Source of the DNA: Scleromitrula shiraiana
Taxonomy: Eukaryota; Ascomycota; Leotiomycetes; Helotiales; Sclerotiniaceae
DNA length: 64,000 nucleotides
Assembly (NCBI GenBank): GCA_028455995.1
Contig: JABELC010000004.1
Coordinates: forward strand, 2,046,001 to 2,110,000
Direction of reading: 5' to 3'
Every line of letters begins with the position of its first letter. The stretch's first letter is position 1. Position numbers and translations under genes: made by a program. The notes below the pieces were generated by a model, which made no database searches, was not told where the DNA came from, and saw nothing but the letters and a program-made list of their open reading frames with translations. Of the stretch, positions 24,583 through 36,706 are shown one piece after another.

Positions 24583-25943
24583 ATGTCGGAATTCCCACCA
24601 CAGAAAGTGGGGGAGGTAGTAGGTGAAGTTACGAAGTTGTTGAGGCTGAGGGCGGAGACGGTGGGGGTTCCCGAGACGGTATGTTTGATTTTTTGTTTGT
24701 TTGTCTTTGCGTGGGTTTTTCGTTTGGTTCGGCGGGGTGATTGTTGATTGATTAGTTTGGGGGGGGGTTTTGGATTGTGTACCAAACATACATGTGTAAG
24801 TATATGGATATGTGTTTGGTGCTTGAGTCGAAGAGCTGCTTGTAAGGAAGGTAATTGTTACAGTAATTGTTAGGTTGAGAGAAGATGAAGATGACGGTCA
24901 GTGTGAAGGTGAGTGAAGGGGAAAATGACAGTTAGGATATCTGATATGTATACTGTAGATGTATGATATCATTAAAGGGGAAAATCAGTATTGATAGTTT
25001 GAAGAAGGAAAGAAGACAAGAAAGAAGGAGACAATCAAAAGGAGTATTGAAAAGAGGAGAAAATAAAACAAGCCAACACATGCATTCAAACACAGGCAGC
25101 AGGAGGTATCATCTCCGCTTCAATTCTTAGTACGCCGGGCGCGAGTAAGGTGTTTAAAGGTGGTTTGACAGTTTATACTTTGGAATCAAGGATTGCTTGG
25201 GGTATGTGAGGTTTCTTTTTCAATTTTTTTTTCTGGGAGAGACGGGAGAGGAGAAGGGGTTTCTTTCTTTGTATATCCACATCTCACATAATTCGCCCCC
25301 CTCTCCGCCACCCAAATAATCCAAAGCTAACTTCCTCCCCTCCCAAAAAAGCCGGCTGGACCCCCGAAAACCTAAGAACCTACGCAGGTCCGACTCCCTC
25401 CATCGTATCGGGTATTGCTGAACATGTCCGCAATATCCTCGATTGCACGTATTGTGTTTGTGAGGGTGGGACTGCGGGACCTGTGGGTAGTGGTGAGGGG
25501 GCGAATAGACAGGTGTGAATGTTTTTTCTTTGCATTGGCTTTGCTTTGAAAGTTTGCTTTGGCTGGGGTTTTTATTTGGGTGTTTCATTTTGTTTGAGGA
25601 GGAAGGAGAGGATGTAGGCATTTGGTATTGTTAGAGTTTTTTTCGAGATGATTTTAGTTCTATCTATCTCAATCACTTGATCTTTACACCCTCTCTGAGA
25701 TCTTAAGTCAAGATCTAGAGAATGTATCATCTCATCCCTCCTCACCTTCCCACCTTCCCCAACTAACAACCTCCACTCCCACCCAGCGGCTACGTAGCCC
25801 TCGCCATCGCAACCCAAACCGGCACCTATAAAAAAGATCTCAACACTGGGTTAGGAGGTGATCGGGAAGGCAACATGGTTGCGTTTGCGACGGAGGCATT
25901 GATATTTTTGAGAGATTTTTTGAAGGGGGATGCGAAACTCTAG
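24583..25943 (+). CDS. CinA/PncC-like amidohydrolase, splicing unresolved
   Basis: Related to the C-terminal domain of bacterial CinA (NMN deamidase PncC), which occurs as single-domain proteins in many fungi. Readable pieces: exon 1, MSEFPPQKVGEVVGEVTKLL, before a GTATGT donor at about 24,679; an exon from about 25,096, AAGGIISASILSTPGASKVF plus KGGLTVYTLESRIAW; an exon from about 25,351, AGWTPENLRTYAGPTPSIVS to CVCEGGTAGPVGSGEGANRQ; and a last exon, GYVALAIATQTGTYKKDLNT to FLRDFLKGDAKL with TAG at 25,943. The order matches the family. The usual ESLT/ESCT active-site segment was not found: the best candidate, TVSVKVSEG near 24,894, keeps only a Ser. The last two exons do not join in phase with standard borders. 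Either small exons are missed or the gene is decaying. Confidence 0.7.
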
Positions 25944-26325
25944 TATTTTGGGGGGTTTCAATAGTTCGATTCTATTGGGAGAATGAAGTTAAGGGGGGGA
26001 GGGAAGAAGATAAATAAATATACTCTAGGAGTAACTTAGATGGGATTTTTTTTCTCGAGATGACTTCTTTCTGTATTTACTAAATTAGGAGACCCGATGA
26101 ATGTCGATGATATTTGTAATATATATTAATACTAGTACATTACCTATTATTTTCTGTTTTTTTTTTTTAAAAAAAAACTATCGATGATCAAAGCAAATAA
26201 ATATATTGAAATAATAATTACTATTATTAGTAAGACTACTACCGTTATACCTCTGTGAGCCGACTATAGAACGTCTCATCTGTTTTAGCGTCGCTCATTA
26301 ACCAATGGGATAGTTATGTATCTAT

Positions 26326-27135
26326 TTGGTCCGCTTCATTCGCAAAGTTCGCCCATTTAGTACAAATCGGCCATCTTATTGATAAATCGGTCTACTTCAT
26401 TGATCAATACGAGATAATCTACAAATGGGGTATTCTATTGATTAATCGGTTCAAAATTAAATTCTTTGATTAGAATGAATTTGATATTTCATAATTATTA
26501 TAGTCTATTTTATTTTTTATAGAATCAAATTCAATAATTCAAGTATATATTAACAATAAAATTAACAACTTGAACAAAATTGATGATAATAACTTGAAGG
26601 ATATTAAAAAAAACGTTAAAATATAAAAAAAAAATTAGAAACGTTGAAAACATTAAAGACGTTTTAAAAAATATATATATTCTCAAAATTGTCTAATTAG
26701 TAAACTCACTAGTCGATTTATAATAGAATGCCCTATTCGCAAAGAGAGTTCGATTGACTAATAGAATGCCTCTTCTTTTTGTTTACAAAAAGAGAGGTTT
26801 TATACGAGTCTACTCATTTTTCGTTTTTGGTATGATACAGGGGTGATTTTACTAGTGCCTTGGAAGAATTTTGGCACTTTTTTAACAAAAATGATTGGTT
26901 AAAATCGATATTTTAAAGTAGTTGATTGGATAAAATTTAAGTTTTTAAACAAGCTTTTTAAAACATGTGATCTAACATGTGATTTGAAACATGTGATTTA
27001 AAATATGTGATTTAAAACATGTGATTTTAATATATTATTAAAATAAAAGATCATAAAAAAGAGGCGGCGTGTCAGGGGACCTGACCCGATATGACCGATT
27101 TATAAATGGACGAAATTTACGAATGGGGCGGACCA
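26326..27135. mobile_element. ~810-bp element with terminal inverted repeats
   Basis: The left end TTTGGTCCGCTTCATTCGC (then AAAGTTCGCCCATTTAGTACAAATCGGCCAT) pairs with the right end read on the other strand, ATGGTCCGCCCCATTCGTAA (then ATTTCGTCCATTTATAAATCGGTCAT). This is about 45 bp of inverted match with mostly C/T differences, as RIP would produce. No transposase ORF. The target duplication is not clear. It contains the short ACATGTGAT tandem array. Superfamily unknown. Confidence 0.65.
27054..27087 (+). repeat. dispersed repeat, copy 1 (GAGGCGG...GACCCGATAT)
   Basis: Sequence AAAAAAGAGGCGGCGTGTCA then GGGGACCTGACCCGATAT. The same unit returns inverted at 27,204-27,236, and in direct orientation with more C-to-T or G-to-A changes at about 32,774-32,809 and 33,484-33,518. 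It probably marks the end of a transposon family. Confidence 0.7.
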
Positions 27136-27203
27136 TAGTATCTATGAAAAGCTATTGGCCTCGGTAGATGCACAGCCCTATAACACTATAACACTCTTTG
27201 GGA

Positions 27204-27236
27204 TATCGGATCAGGTCCCTTGGTACACCGCCTCTT
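27204..27236 (-). repeat. dispersed repeat, copy 2 (inverted)
   Basis: Read on the minus strand: AAGAGGCGGTGTACCAAGGG, then ACCTGATCCGATAT. It matches the copy at 27,054 at most positions; the differences are mainly transitions. Confidence 0.7.
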
Positions 27237-27628
27237 CTCTATGATCTTTAAACGTCTATAAATTTTAACTAATAAACTAGTATTCTAAAAATATATTAAG
27301 ATTTTGCTAAAACATTAGTGTGATAAACCTTATTTCAAAGCAACCTTCAAGTTTGTATCAAAAAGAAGAGGCATTACCCCACGTTCAGCGATATAAGCCA
27401 ATTAGGATATAGTAAGTCAAAAATCTTATACTAGACTTCCAACAACCTTAAACCTTAAACTTGTAAGATAATAAATACAATCTCATTATTGTCTTTTAGC
27501 CCGCTCCTTACTCAACAATGCCTTAGCTAGTTAACTCCTGCTGTATTCCGCTCTCTCCGACTTGTCGATGAGATGCTATATTATACCCCGCATGTAGCCT
27601 CCATATGACCATTCCGATGCCTCAGCCC

Positions 27629-28797
27629 TTAAAAATTGGCATGGTGTGTTCGTGCCGTTGGTATATACGTGTTGTGGTGACAGCAGTGACCTCGCTCTGC
27701 CGGCGTGAGCAACGGTAATGTCACATGTGGGTTTGGTTGAAGTGGAGAAAATGTAAAGGGAGAGTTGAAGTCAACGGCGGCTGATGAAGGTCCACAGAAA
27801 ATATTGGATTGACCATACGGGGCACAAGCGTAGTTCTCGGATCCGGTCCAGAACATATGCGGATGATGCGCTCTATAGTGAAAATTGTGCATTTGCTGCC
27901 GCTGTAAGTCCACACCGCCGGGCTTGGAGTGACATAAAGCGAATTCAGATGTAGGAGTGCACGCGCATGGAGGCTGTGGGATGGAGAACCGACGGGCTAA
28001 TTGTGATGAGAAAATATCATAGTCGTGAATCATCGGTTGGAATTGTGGTTGGAGGGTCATTGGCGTGAGATTATTGCAAAAGTTGTGTGCTGCCAGTTGC
28101 TGCTGCTGCTGCTGACCGCCAGTCTGGAGGAGGCATGAATCACTCTCTGGGGTGAATGTGTGCGAGCACAGCGACTGTGAGGGTGAAATCTGAGGAGTAA
28201 TTTGTTGAAAAAGCATATCGAAGTCATCGCTTAACGGTAATGATTGCTGCTGCGGCATTATTTCGGGGGGGCTGACAACATCGTAGAAGTTGTGAAGATC
28301 ATGGTGCTGATCATCGGAAGGAGAGAAGTTTGAGATAGCAACATGGCTGGCAATATCGTAGTGAATATCATGCTGTTGATCATCGCTAGTAGAGAAGTTT
28401 GAGACAGAATCGGGGCTGGCTAGCTCTTCACTTGACAGCTCAAGTGTTGGCGGGCTTGTTTCAACTTGACTCTCTGCTTGTACTACCTGTTGCTTTTTCT
28501 TCATTCCTGTGAGAAAGATATCAGTTAGAAGATCTCTTTTGGTATAAATGCACCCCAAGTAAGAACCAAGTTAATACTGAGCTCTCACTTACGATAATTT
28601 CGTTGAGCGATTCTAGTCTGTATACGACGACGCTCATCAAAATCTGGGATCTGAGTCCAGTCTTCGTTGGGGTTTGCACAAGAGCTGTAGGCACTGTTAA
28701 CTTTTTGTGATGTCTGTCTCTGCTGCTTCGAGCTCGATGCAGAAGTGGTGGAATCCTGCGGTACACCAGGCACTACCAAAGTTGCTTCTGGGTGCAT
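27629..28797 (-). CDS. bZIP-like transcription factor, candidate cluster regulator
   Basis: Two exons: 28797 to about 28,595, and about 28,505 to 27,629. The start ATG at 28797 gives MHPEATLVVPGVPQDSTTSA. The end of exon 1 is the basic region DERRRIQTRIAQRNYR, and the 83-nt intron (GTAAGT...CACAG) leads to MKKKQQ. This matches the fungal bZIP basic motif (RRRIQNRIAQRNYR), except that the usually invariant Asn is Thr. No long leucine zipper follows. The rest, about 300 residues, is Gln/Ser/Pro-rich (QQQQQQ tract, SDDQ repeats) and ends with a His/Cys-rich tail, which suggests an activation domain. It lies alone between AT-rich blocks, 6.7 kb from the GST gene. bZIP regulators of this short-zipper type control some polyketide clusters (for example ZEB2 in the zearalenone cluster), so regulation of the neighbouring cluster is a reasonable inference. 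Confidence 0.72.
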
Positions 28798-29166
28798 CTT
28801 GAATGAATTGTAACCGGTAGGAACAGATGACTTGTCAAGAAAAGATATACGACTGTGCTTTTAATGGAGGTGCTCAGTAGTTCGCTATGAGGAAAAGAAA
28901 ACAGAGGAAAGAAGTATTGTTGATTCTCATGTGAAGCTTATCTATGCAAGTCAGAATGACCGTCCCAATTGGAATATTTACTGGGTAGTAGTGCAGCTGA
29001 GGCCTGCAATCTTGTGACCGAAAACTACTGGAGAAATTTGTTGCAATTAAATCTCTGTATTCTATCCAAAAAATGGATCTTAAGTTTCCGAGGAGTCGTT
29101 TTCTCTATCTTCAATATTTGGTTTCGAAATAAATTGTCTAGATCGTGAGTCGATCTCCCTACTAGG

Positions 29167-31980
29167 GTCTCAACAAATCCATGATTTATATAACTTTTAT
29201 TATATAAACTTGAATCATTATAGATTTTTATCTATTTTTTTGTAGATTTTTAAAAATGATTTAACTTAATGATATTTTTGAAATAATAACTTTTTTTGAT
29301 AACTTGAATTTATGGATAAAAACTTTTTTGATCATATACTTGCCAGAATAAAAGTACTAGTAGTATATGATTATAATTATTAATAGTAATAAATTTATTG
29401 ATTATACATTAATAGTATATTAATGTATAATTATATCTAAAAATTTATCAAAAATATATTAATAAATAAAATTTAATTAATTAATTTTAACAATATAATT
29501 TTTATAATTTTATGATTATATTTTAAAATTTTGTATAAGTTTAAAATATATAACTTGAAAAATTATTGATTAATATACTATTTAATATAAAAGTTATATA
29601 GAATAATTTGATTATATGACTTATTTTAAAAAATATTCTTTTTAATTTAGATATTATATACTAGTATTATTACTAGTAATTATAAAAAGAATTATTATTT
29701 ATTAATAGAATCAATTAATTTAATTAAAGTTTATATATATACTATTATATTAATAATAGCTTGAATGTATTGATGAATATTGAACTTCGATATCATGAGT
29801 ATAAAAGATATTAAGAATATTGATAATATTAATGATATTGATGATATTGATGAAGTTGATAAAGTTGATAAAGTTGATAATTAATAAGAATATAATATTA
29901 TATAGAGTAAATTCTATTCGTTAATTAATAGTGAATTACTAATATATCTTTATTAGTTAGCGGTATATTTTTATCAATTAATAATTAATTCAAGTTGATA
30001 GTATATTTTTATTAATTAATGATTAATCGATTGCAAAGTCTAATTAATTTATATCTATTAACTTGAACATTAAAAATTTTAATCTATATTAGAATTATTC
30101 TTGTTACTACTACTACTAGTAATTATTAATTAATAAAGATTATCTTTATCTATTAAAAGTATAAAAAGTTTTTTGTTGATGAAATTATTTAATTCAAATT
30201 CAAACTTGATTATAATATTTTGATTATTTCTTTAATTATAAAGAATTTACTAAGTTATATTACTTTTTTAAAAATGACTTCAAGTTCAATTTTAAGTTTT
30301 ATATTACTAGTTGTATTTTATTTTTAAATTAATAATTAATTAAAGAATTCTAATTGAATTTTAAAGATATAGTATTTAAAAATCTTTAGTTTTTTTATAA
30401 AATAATTAAGTTCAAGTTGATTACAAGTAATTACTTATTATTAAATTTATTATAAATAATAAGATTCAACTTGAAGTTCTCAAACTTGAATTAATCTTGA
30501 TATAATTATTCTTTATGAATTATAAATTTAATGATTTAAAATTCAATATAAAATAAAGTATAGTTATTTATTAATAAATTAATGATTCATCTTTAAGAAA
30601 TTATTAGTATTTTTTATAAATTATTAATTTCTATATATAATATATAAATCCGAGTCAATGATCAATATATTAATTATTATAAAATGAATTATTTGAAATA
30701 AAAAATAAAAAATACAATTCTTCTAATCATTAAAAATATTTATATAATATAATTCATTATTATATTAAATAATAAATACTATTTATATAAAATAATACTT
30801 ATATATTTTAATATACTAGTATATTATTCATTATATTTATTCAAGTTTAAACATTTAAATTTTTTTAAATCTTCTATATATTATTGTTATTTTTATATAC
30901 TAGTATTAACTTTTATTAATTTCTTTTCAAAATAATTTATAATTAATAACTTTAGTCTTTTAGCTTTTAACTTGAATATAATAATAATAACTTTCTTTTA
31001 TAAAATAATAATATAATAAATATTTATACTATAAAATAAAAGTTTAAAAACAAAGTTTATATTGATCTTTAAAAATTCTATATACTAGTATAAATACAAA
31101 AATCAATTATAAAATATAAATTTTCTTACTAGTTTATAAATTAGAAATTCTTAGAAAAACATGTACAAAACATTAAGTTCAAGTTGTAAAATCTTAAAAA
31201 CAATATACTATTATAATTTCTAATAAAACTTTATAAAAATAAAATTTTATATTTTAAAATATATTATTATTTATAAATTTTGTGTCTTTTAGATTTCATA
31301 AAATTATTTAATTCATTATAATACTTTTTATTAATTAAAAAAGATAATTGGAAAATAATAATTATTATAATTTTATATAAAATATATATTCACTAGTAGT
31401 ATATATAATTATATATCTTTTAAGTTTATATATTAATAATTAATAATATTTTAAAGTTTAATAAGTCTGAGTGTTTTAAATTTAAATATTTATGAATTAA
31501 TAATATTATTAATGTCATCTTAAAAAAATCAATAAAACTTTTTGAAATATTTACTTACTTATATTAAATTAATCTTTTATATACATAAACTACTACTACT
31601 ACTACTAGTTAAACTCTTCTCTTTTTAATAATTCAATAATAAAATACTTAATCAAAAAAAAAACTCCATAAAAGTCTATATCATATCTTGTAATTCTTAT
31701 TTATAAAATCTTTACAACTTGAAACTTTAAATTACTACTACTAGTAGTAGTACTTTTTTGAATCTTAATTATTTCTATAATATACTATATTATATTATTC
31801 ATATAATCAATTTGAATTACTAGTATCGTGACTATGTAATTTTATTCTTTATTTATATATAATAATTCACAATAAATATACTACTAGTAATATAATTAAT
31901 ATAAAATTTCTATATCAAAAGTATTAGATTTTAAGTTAATAATAAAGAAGTGATTTTATTAATAATATTAATACACTTGA
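29167..31980. repeat. RIP-like AT-rich block B, copy of the same repeat family
   Basis: The sharp left boundary TCAACAAATCCATGATTTAT, then ATAACTTT, is repeated at 44,615-44,650 with one change at the same site. The right end has the AAGTGATTTTATTAATAATATTAATA sequence (about 31,949-31,974) shared with blocks A and C. About 2.8 kb between, extremely AT-rich and without ORFs. This is the longest copy and may show the full length of the element. It contains the unoccupied ATTTCTATA target site (about 31,897-31,906) of the TIR element in block A. Confidence 0.7.
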
Positions 31981-34900
31981 ATATTAATAATATAATGCTT
32001 CAAATTGTTCCTATAAGGCCCCCCCACCTGCCTTGAAGCAGCCTGTGCTCGAAGAAGACTCTATCTGAGGTAAGCGCTTAAGCTTATATGAGGCGTAACT
32101 TGAATGTTCTTATGCAACTAGTAGTACTACTACTACTACTAGTATGATGATCTCAAATTACAACGTACTACTAGTAATCGAATTATAATACTAATACAGG
32201 CTAGTATTAGTACTAGTAGATCTCTTTCTGTATATAAAATATTGAGTTAAGAACTATAACACATCGTCTTTTCTCTATTAGTATTTATATAATAAAAATA
32301 ATAAACTTGAACATTGAACTTTGAATTTTAATTAATAACTTCAAATTACTAGTATTTTAATTAATAACTTCAAATTATATTAAAATTATATTAAGACAAG
32401 TTTTCTTAAAATATTAATATAATAATAATTTATTTTATATTAAAGTAACTTGAAAAATAAAAATTAAATAGATTTATAATGAAGCTTGAATCTCTTTTTT
32501 ATATTAAAAAAAGTATTATAAAATATATATCGTTTTCTAATAATGATTCACTCATAATTAATTTAAAGGATCATTAAATATATCTTTTATCTTTAATATA
32601 ACTTCAAGTTGAAAAAAAATTTATTATAAGATTATTCAATTCTCGTTTTTATTGCTTCAACTTAAATAAAGTTCAAAGTTTATTATATTAATATATTAAA
32701 AAAATATTAATATATTTTTAAAGTAATTTATTAATTAAAATCCATTATTATTACCACGTAAGTATTAATAAAGAAGAAACATCGTGTTAAAGGACCTAAT
32801 CCAATATCAAACTGATATTGATATATCGAAAGTATCGAGTCGTATACAACCCACGAATAAATTCTTTCCCATTTGACACAATTAAATCCTCGAGAAAATC
32901 AGTAGGCGTTGTTCAATCCTTCGAACCCCCGCCCCGTCTTCCCCGACTCCCCATCCCTGGTTTATAGTACCAATGCGGGACTTAATGAGGAGTCCTGATC
33001 CGCGGTATATGTCGTACTAGTAGCCTTCAATATACACACCGCGATTGCAAACTGGGGATTGTGAATCCGGTAACCTGAAATTGAATATATATTCATATAG
33101 TTATATATAATTTCGCTGGATTTTTGTCTACAACTCAACATTGTACTGCTAGGAACATAGATCCTACCGGTATATTAGCACTTGTTTATTTGACCTTGAG
33201 CAAGTATAAGATTTATACTTTCAACTCTCTTTGGAAAAAACTCGAGTATCGGTAGTTCGATCCATCGGCCGGCTATCGAGATCAACCTTCTCCAGAGATA
33301 ACGGGTGTTCGGGAAGGCTAAGCATGGTATGTCTCTTCTCTTTGATATAAAGATTGAGATTTTATTGTGAATATACTTAATTCTCGTTTTTGCTGTAAAA
33401 TAAAGTTATTACTAGTATGTTAATATTTTTAAAGTAATTTATTAATTAAAAAATTATCATACGAGTACTACTAGTAGTAAAGAAAAAGCGGCGTTTCAGG
33501 GTCCTTGACCCGATATTAAATTAAACCAACTGTTATAATAATTGACATCTAAAAATGATAGGGCCCGAGTGCATTATATTTCGATCAATGTTTCTTGCTA
33601 TAGTTCGGCAAATACGAAATGTGCACTAGCATGCCAGTGATGTAAATACGAAATGTGCATAATGTAAAGACGAAATGTACATGATGTAAAGTAATAACTT
33701 GTATTGATCTTACTTGATTAATTTAACTTTATTAATAATAATAATAATTATAATTATAATATATTTAAATGATTCTTATAAAAAAACTTAAACTTTTTTA
33801 CTACTAGTAGTAGATTGATAATCAATTAATTATTAATATAAATACTAGTTTATCTAAATAATTATTATTTATATTATTAGAATGATTATTTCAATTTAAA
33901 ATTATTTTTATACTATTATAAATTAAAAACAATTTTATACTTTTATCAATATATATATATATTTTTTTATTTTTATTGATTTATACTAAATACTATATTT
34001 ATTTTCAAGTTTCTTGATTTTCTAATGTTATTTTAATAAATTATTATATTTATAAATGTTTTTTATTATTGATTTTTTTATTATGCTTTATTATAATCAT
34101 TGATAATTTTTATACTAGATTTACTCGATTAAATTAAAATCAAAGCACGCATTCAAGTTAAATTATTAAATAACTTCAAAATCAAGAATTTTATTAACTT
34201 AAAGAGTATATTATAATTTAAAATCTATAAACTTGAAAGTCATGATTTTATAATGAATAAAAGTTATAAGAGTATTTTTATATACTACTAGTAGTTTCAA
34301 GTTATTTTATTTTGTTATTTTTTTTATTCTTTTATTCTTTTTTTTATTTTTTTTGTTTAATTATTTTATTATTTTATTATTATTCTTTTCATTTTATTGT
34401 TTTATTATTTTTTTATTGATTGTTTTTTTTTGAATCAAGTAGTACTTTATCATTAAATTATAGAAGAAGAAGTATCATAGATAATCTATATAATATATAA
34501 TAAATTAGTTTGATATATATAAATCAATATTTTCAAGTTAGTATTTTTTTAAAATTGTATTTTTTATATAGTTAAAAAAACTTCTTTTTCTTGAAATTCT
34601 TTTTTTGTTATATTATTTATATAATTAAAAATATTTCGAAAAATATCATAAAAATCTTGATATTATGATTCTTTAAAAATATCATTAAATCACTTTTGAA
34701 TAGTATCTATAAAAAATAAGTAAATATCTATATGATAATTTACTATATAACTTTTATTATACTAGTAGTAGTAGTAGTAGTAGTAGTATTAATAAACTAT
34801 GAACTTGAATTTATTGAAATCATAGAGGTATATCTACATTTAAAAACAAACTTGAATCTTATACTAGAATTAATCACTGATGAATATTTCTAATTAATAA

Positions 34901-35456
34901 ACTATATTTACATCAGCAAAAATACAATTGAGAATTGAGTACACCATCCTAAGTACTACGATAATCCAAATAGTGGGTAATACATCATTATAAAGATATT
35001 AAATTGCAAATAGACTCGGAAGCTGTCAGTGGTTTACAGGCTGTAGGATTGTAAATCTTAAGCATACATCTACACGTGATTTTTGTCATTAATATAATTA
35101 ACGTGATTAGCAACTTGAACTGATTATTGTTACTATGTAGTACTAAATCACATATATAAATCAATTGTCTGGTATACTAGTAGTATTAACTTATATTGAA
35201 GTTAATTTATTGATTTATTCTTCAATATTCACTCATCAGAGATTTTTTCAATAATTCACTTCAATTGATCTAGTGATATAGGAAAAACGAATTGACAAAC
35301 AAAAATTGACAGTACATCCTGAATTGACTGTCAATTCGCAACCCTAATAGGCTGGAATCTGGTAACAAATTTCAAGCAGATGCTATTTGAGGTTTTAACC
35401 GTATAATATACGGGTGGCTTTCTCCAATTTTACAGACTGCAATAAATCGCTATATC
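31981..35456. repeat. AT-rich repeats with two short normal-GC islands
   Basis: No gene supported. A small GC-normal patch lies at about 32,000-32,110 and a larger one at about 32,850-33,340, with unique-looking sequence and no ORF. The larger patch is flanked by two direct copies (about 32,640-32,809 and 33,378-33,518) of one repeat, which share ...AAAGTAATTTATTAATTAAA and the decayed GAGGCGG unit. A 22-bp tandem array (GTAAATACGAAATGTGCATA-like, three units) lies at 33,608-33,690. A diverged TIR end of the 23-kb element is at 34,126-34,200. An inverted repeat AATTGACAGT...ACTGTCAATT is at 35,306-35,338. Confidence 0.6.
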
Positions 35457-36229
35457 TCATGCCATTGTTTTTGCCTCTGAGGCAGCGGTCAACCACGCCT
35501 CGCTCTCCTGTAATCCTTGGAACCACTTATCTGCGTTCGGGTACTTGGCAAATACCTCCCTCCATTTACCTGCCTTCAATGCTGCACCGTTGGGCAGATG
35601 AAACAGATCAGCCAAAGTCAATTCGTCTCCAGCAATGTATTTCTGCTTAGACAAAATCCCGTCGTAGAAAGCAAGCACTGTATCAAGGTCGGATTCGGCT
35701 TGTGCAACTCTAGCTTCGTCAGGGGGACCCAGCCCTTTCATTCTACACAACTTGCGGTTAGTTAAAATAGAAATAATAGAAGCAACACCGCGAAAAGCAG
35801 GAATGTACTCACGGTTTGATGATAAGCTCGGTTCCTATGGTCTCGGCTGCTACAGCGAAATAGTTTTGCTCGATAGAACAAGCCTCTTCAAAGCGAGCAT
35901 AGGCCTTATCGTCCTCCGGGATCAGTTTTTTCCCGGAAGGATACTTTCTAACAGAACATATTAGAATAACTCTTGTATATATAAAATGTATGATTGCGAA
36001 AAAATTACTTGGCAAGATATCTGCAAATAGCTCTGCTTTCAAACATGAAGAACCCATCATCTTCCAATACAGGTACTTTTCCAAAAGGCTGTAGCTTCTT
36101 AAAATCGTTGCTTTTCTGCTCCCCTTTTGCAATGTCAACAAAGATCAGTTCGTATGGCAGCTCTTTCTCGAGAATTGTGACCAAAACGCGGGATGTGGAC
36201 ATGGCGGAGCCATAAAGTTTGAGAACCAT
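35457..36229 (-). CDS. glutathione S-transferase
   Basis: A cytosolic GST of the fungal GTT/phi-like type. Exon 1 (from ATG 36229) has the thioredoxin-fold N-terminal domain: MVLKLYGSAMSTSRVLVTIL, with the Ser/Thr of the GSH site, LQPFGKVPVLEDDGFFMFES (cis-Pro in KVP) and ESRAICRYLAK. Exon 2 (YPSGKKLIPEDDKAYARFEE) and exon 3 (GLGPPDEARVAQAESDLDTV to LTLADLFHLPNGA) form the helical domain with the N-capping-box-like 'L.LADL'. About 218 residues, normal length. It diverges from the HR-PKS gene across 477 bp carrying four copies of the GTAAGCACTARA motif, so it is probably co-regulated with the cluster. Possible roles are conjugation or isomerisation of a reactive intermediate, or self-protection; neither can be told from sequence. 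Confidence 0.9.
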
Positions 36230-36706
36230 TGTCGCTACGTATAAATTGAAATAGAGTACTGAGTGATCAATGGGAGGGGAAGAGTTCTTTCAATAAACTT
36301 ATTAAACTATTCGATACCAGCAAGATAAATCTGTGGAATTTTAAATCCAGGTACTGAAGCTGTAGTGAGCACTAGACTAAGGTGAAATGATTTGTACTTT
36401 CGCGCTTCGGCAAGGGACGTAGCCGCCAGTGCTTACTCTTGCCGACATGAAAACGTGATTATAATAATTTTGTTATAAGTGCAGTATAAGCACTAGGACA
36501 TTGCAAGTACCAGCATATTGTAAGCACTAAAAATGAAGCAGCATTCGCATCATGAAGATATGGAGGGGGGGTTTAGAATAGGGATGACTTCAATAGTTCT
36601 TTAATACGGTCCTCGGCAATTGCAAGACGGCAAAATAGGTAACAGAAATCTTCGCTCCAGAACGTCATCACAGTAGTTTTAATTATCAGATCTCTCTTTG
36701 GTCATC
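36230..36706. promoter_or_regulatory. divergent promoter of GST and HR-PKS with four GTAAGCACTARA-like motifs
   Basis: Motif copies: GTGAGCACTAGA (36,365-36,376), the reverse complement as CAGTGCTTAC (36,427-36,436), TATAAGCACTAGG (36,485-36,497) and TTGTAAGCACTAAAA (36,518-36,532). The same motif occurs before the O-methyltransferase and between MFS and P450. The shared core is AAGCACTA. A regulator-binding site for the cluster is inferred. Confidence 0.65.

Larger units (their letters stand above)
25944..27628. repeat. AT-rich, repeat-containing region between cinA-like and bZIP genes
   Basis: From about 26,100 the sequence becomes AT-rich with poly(T)/poly(A) runs and no gene. It holds a TIR element (26,326-27,135), a short tandem array at 26,957-27,027 (about five copies of TTTAAAACATGTGAT with changes), and two inverted copies of a GAGGCGG-type repeat. 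A 16-bp inverted pair, AAAAAGAAGAGGCATT, lies at about 26,766-26,782 and 27,360-27,376. Confidence 0.65.
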
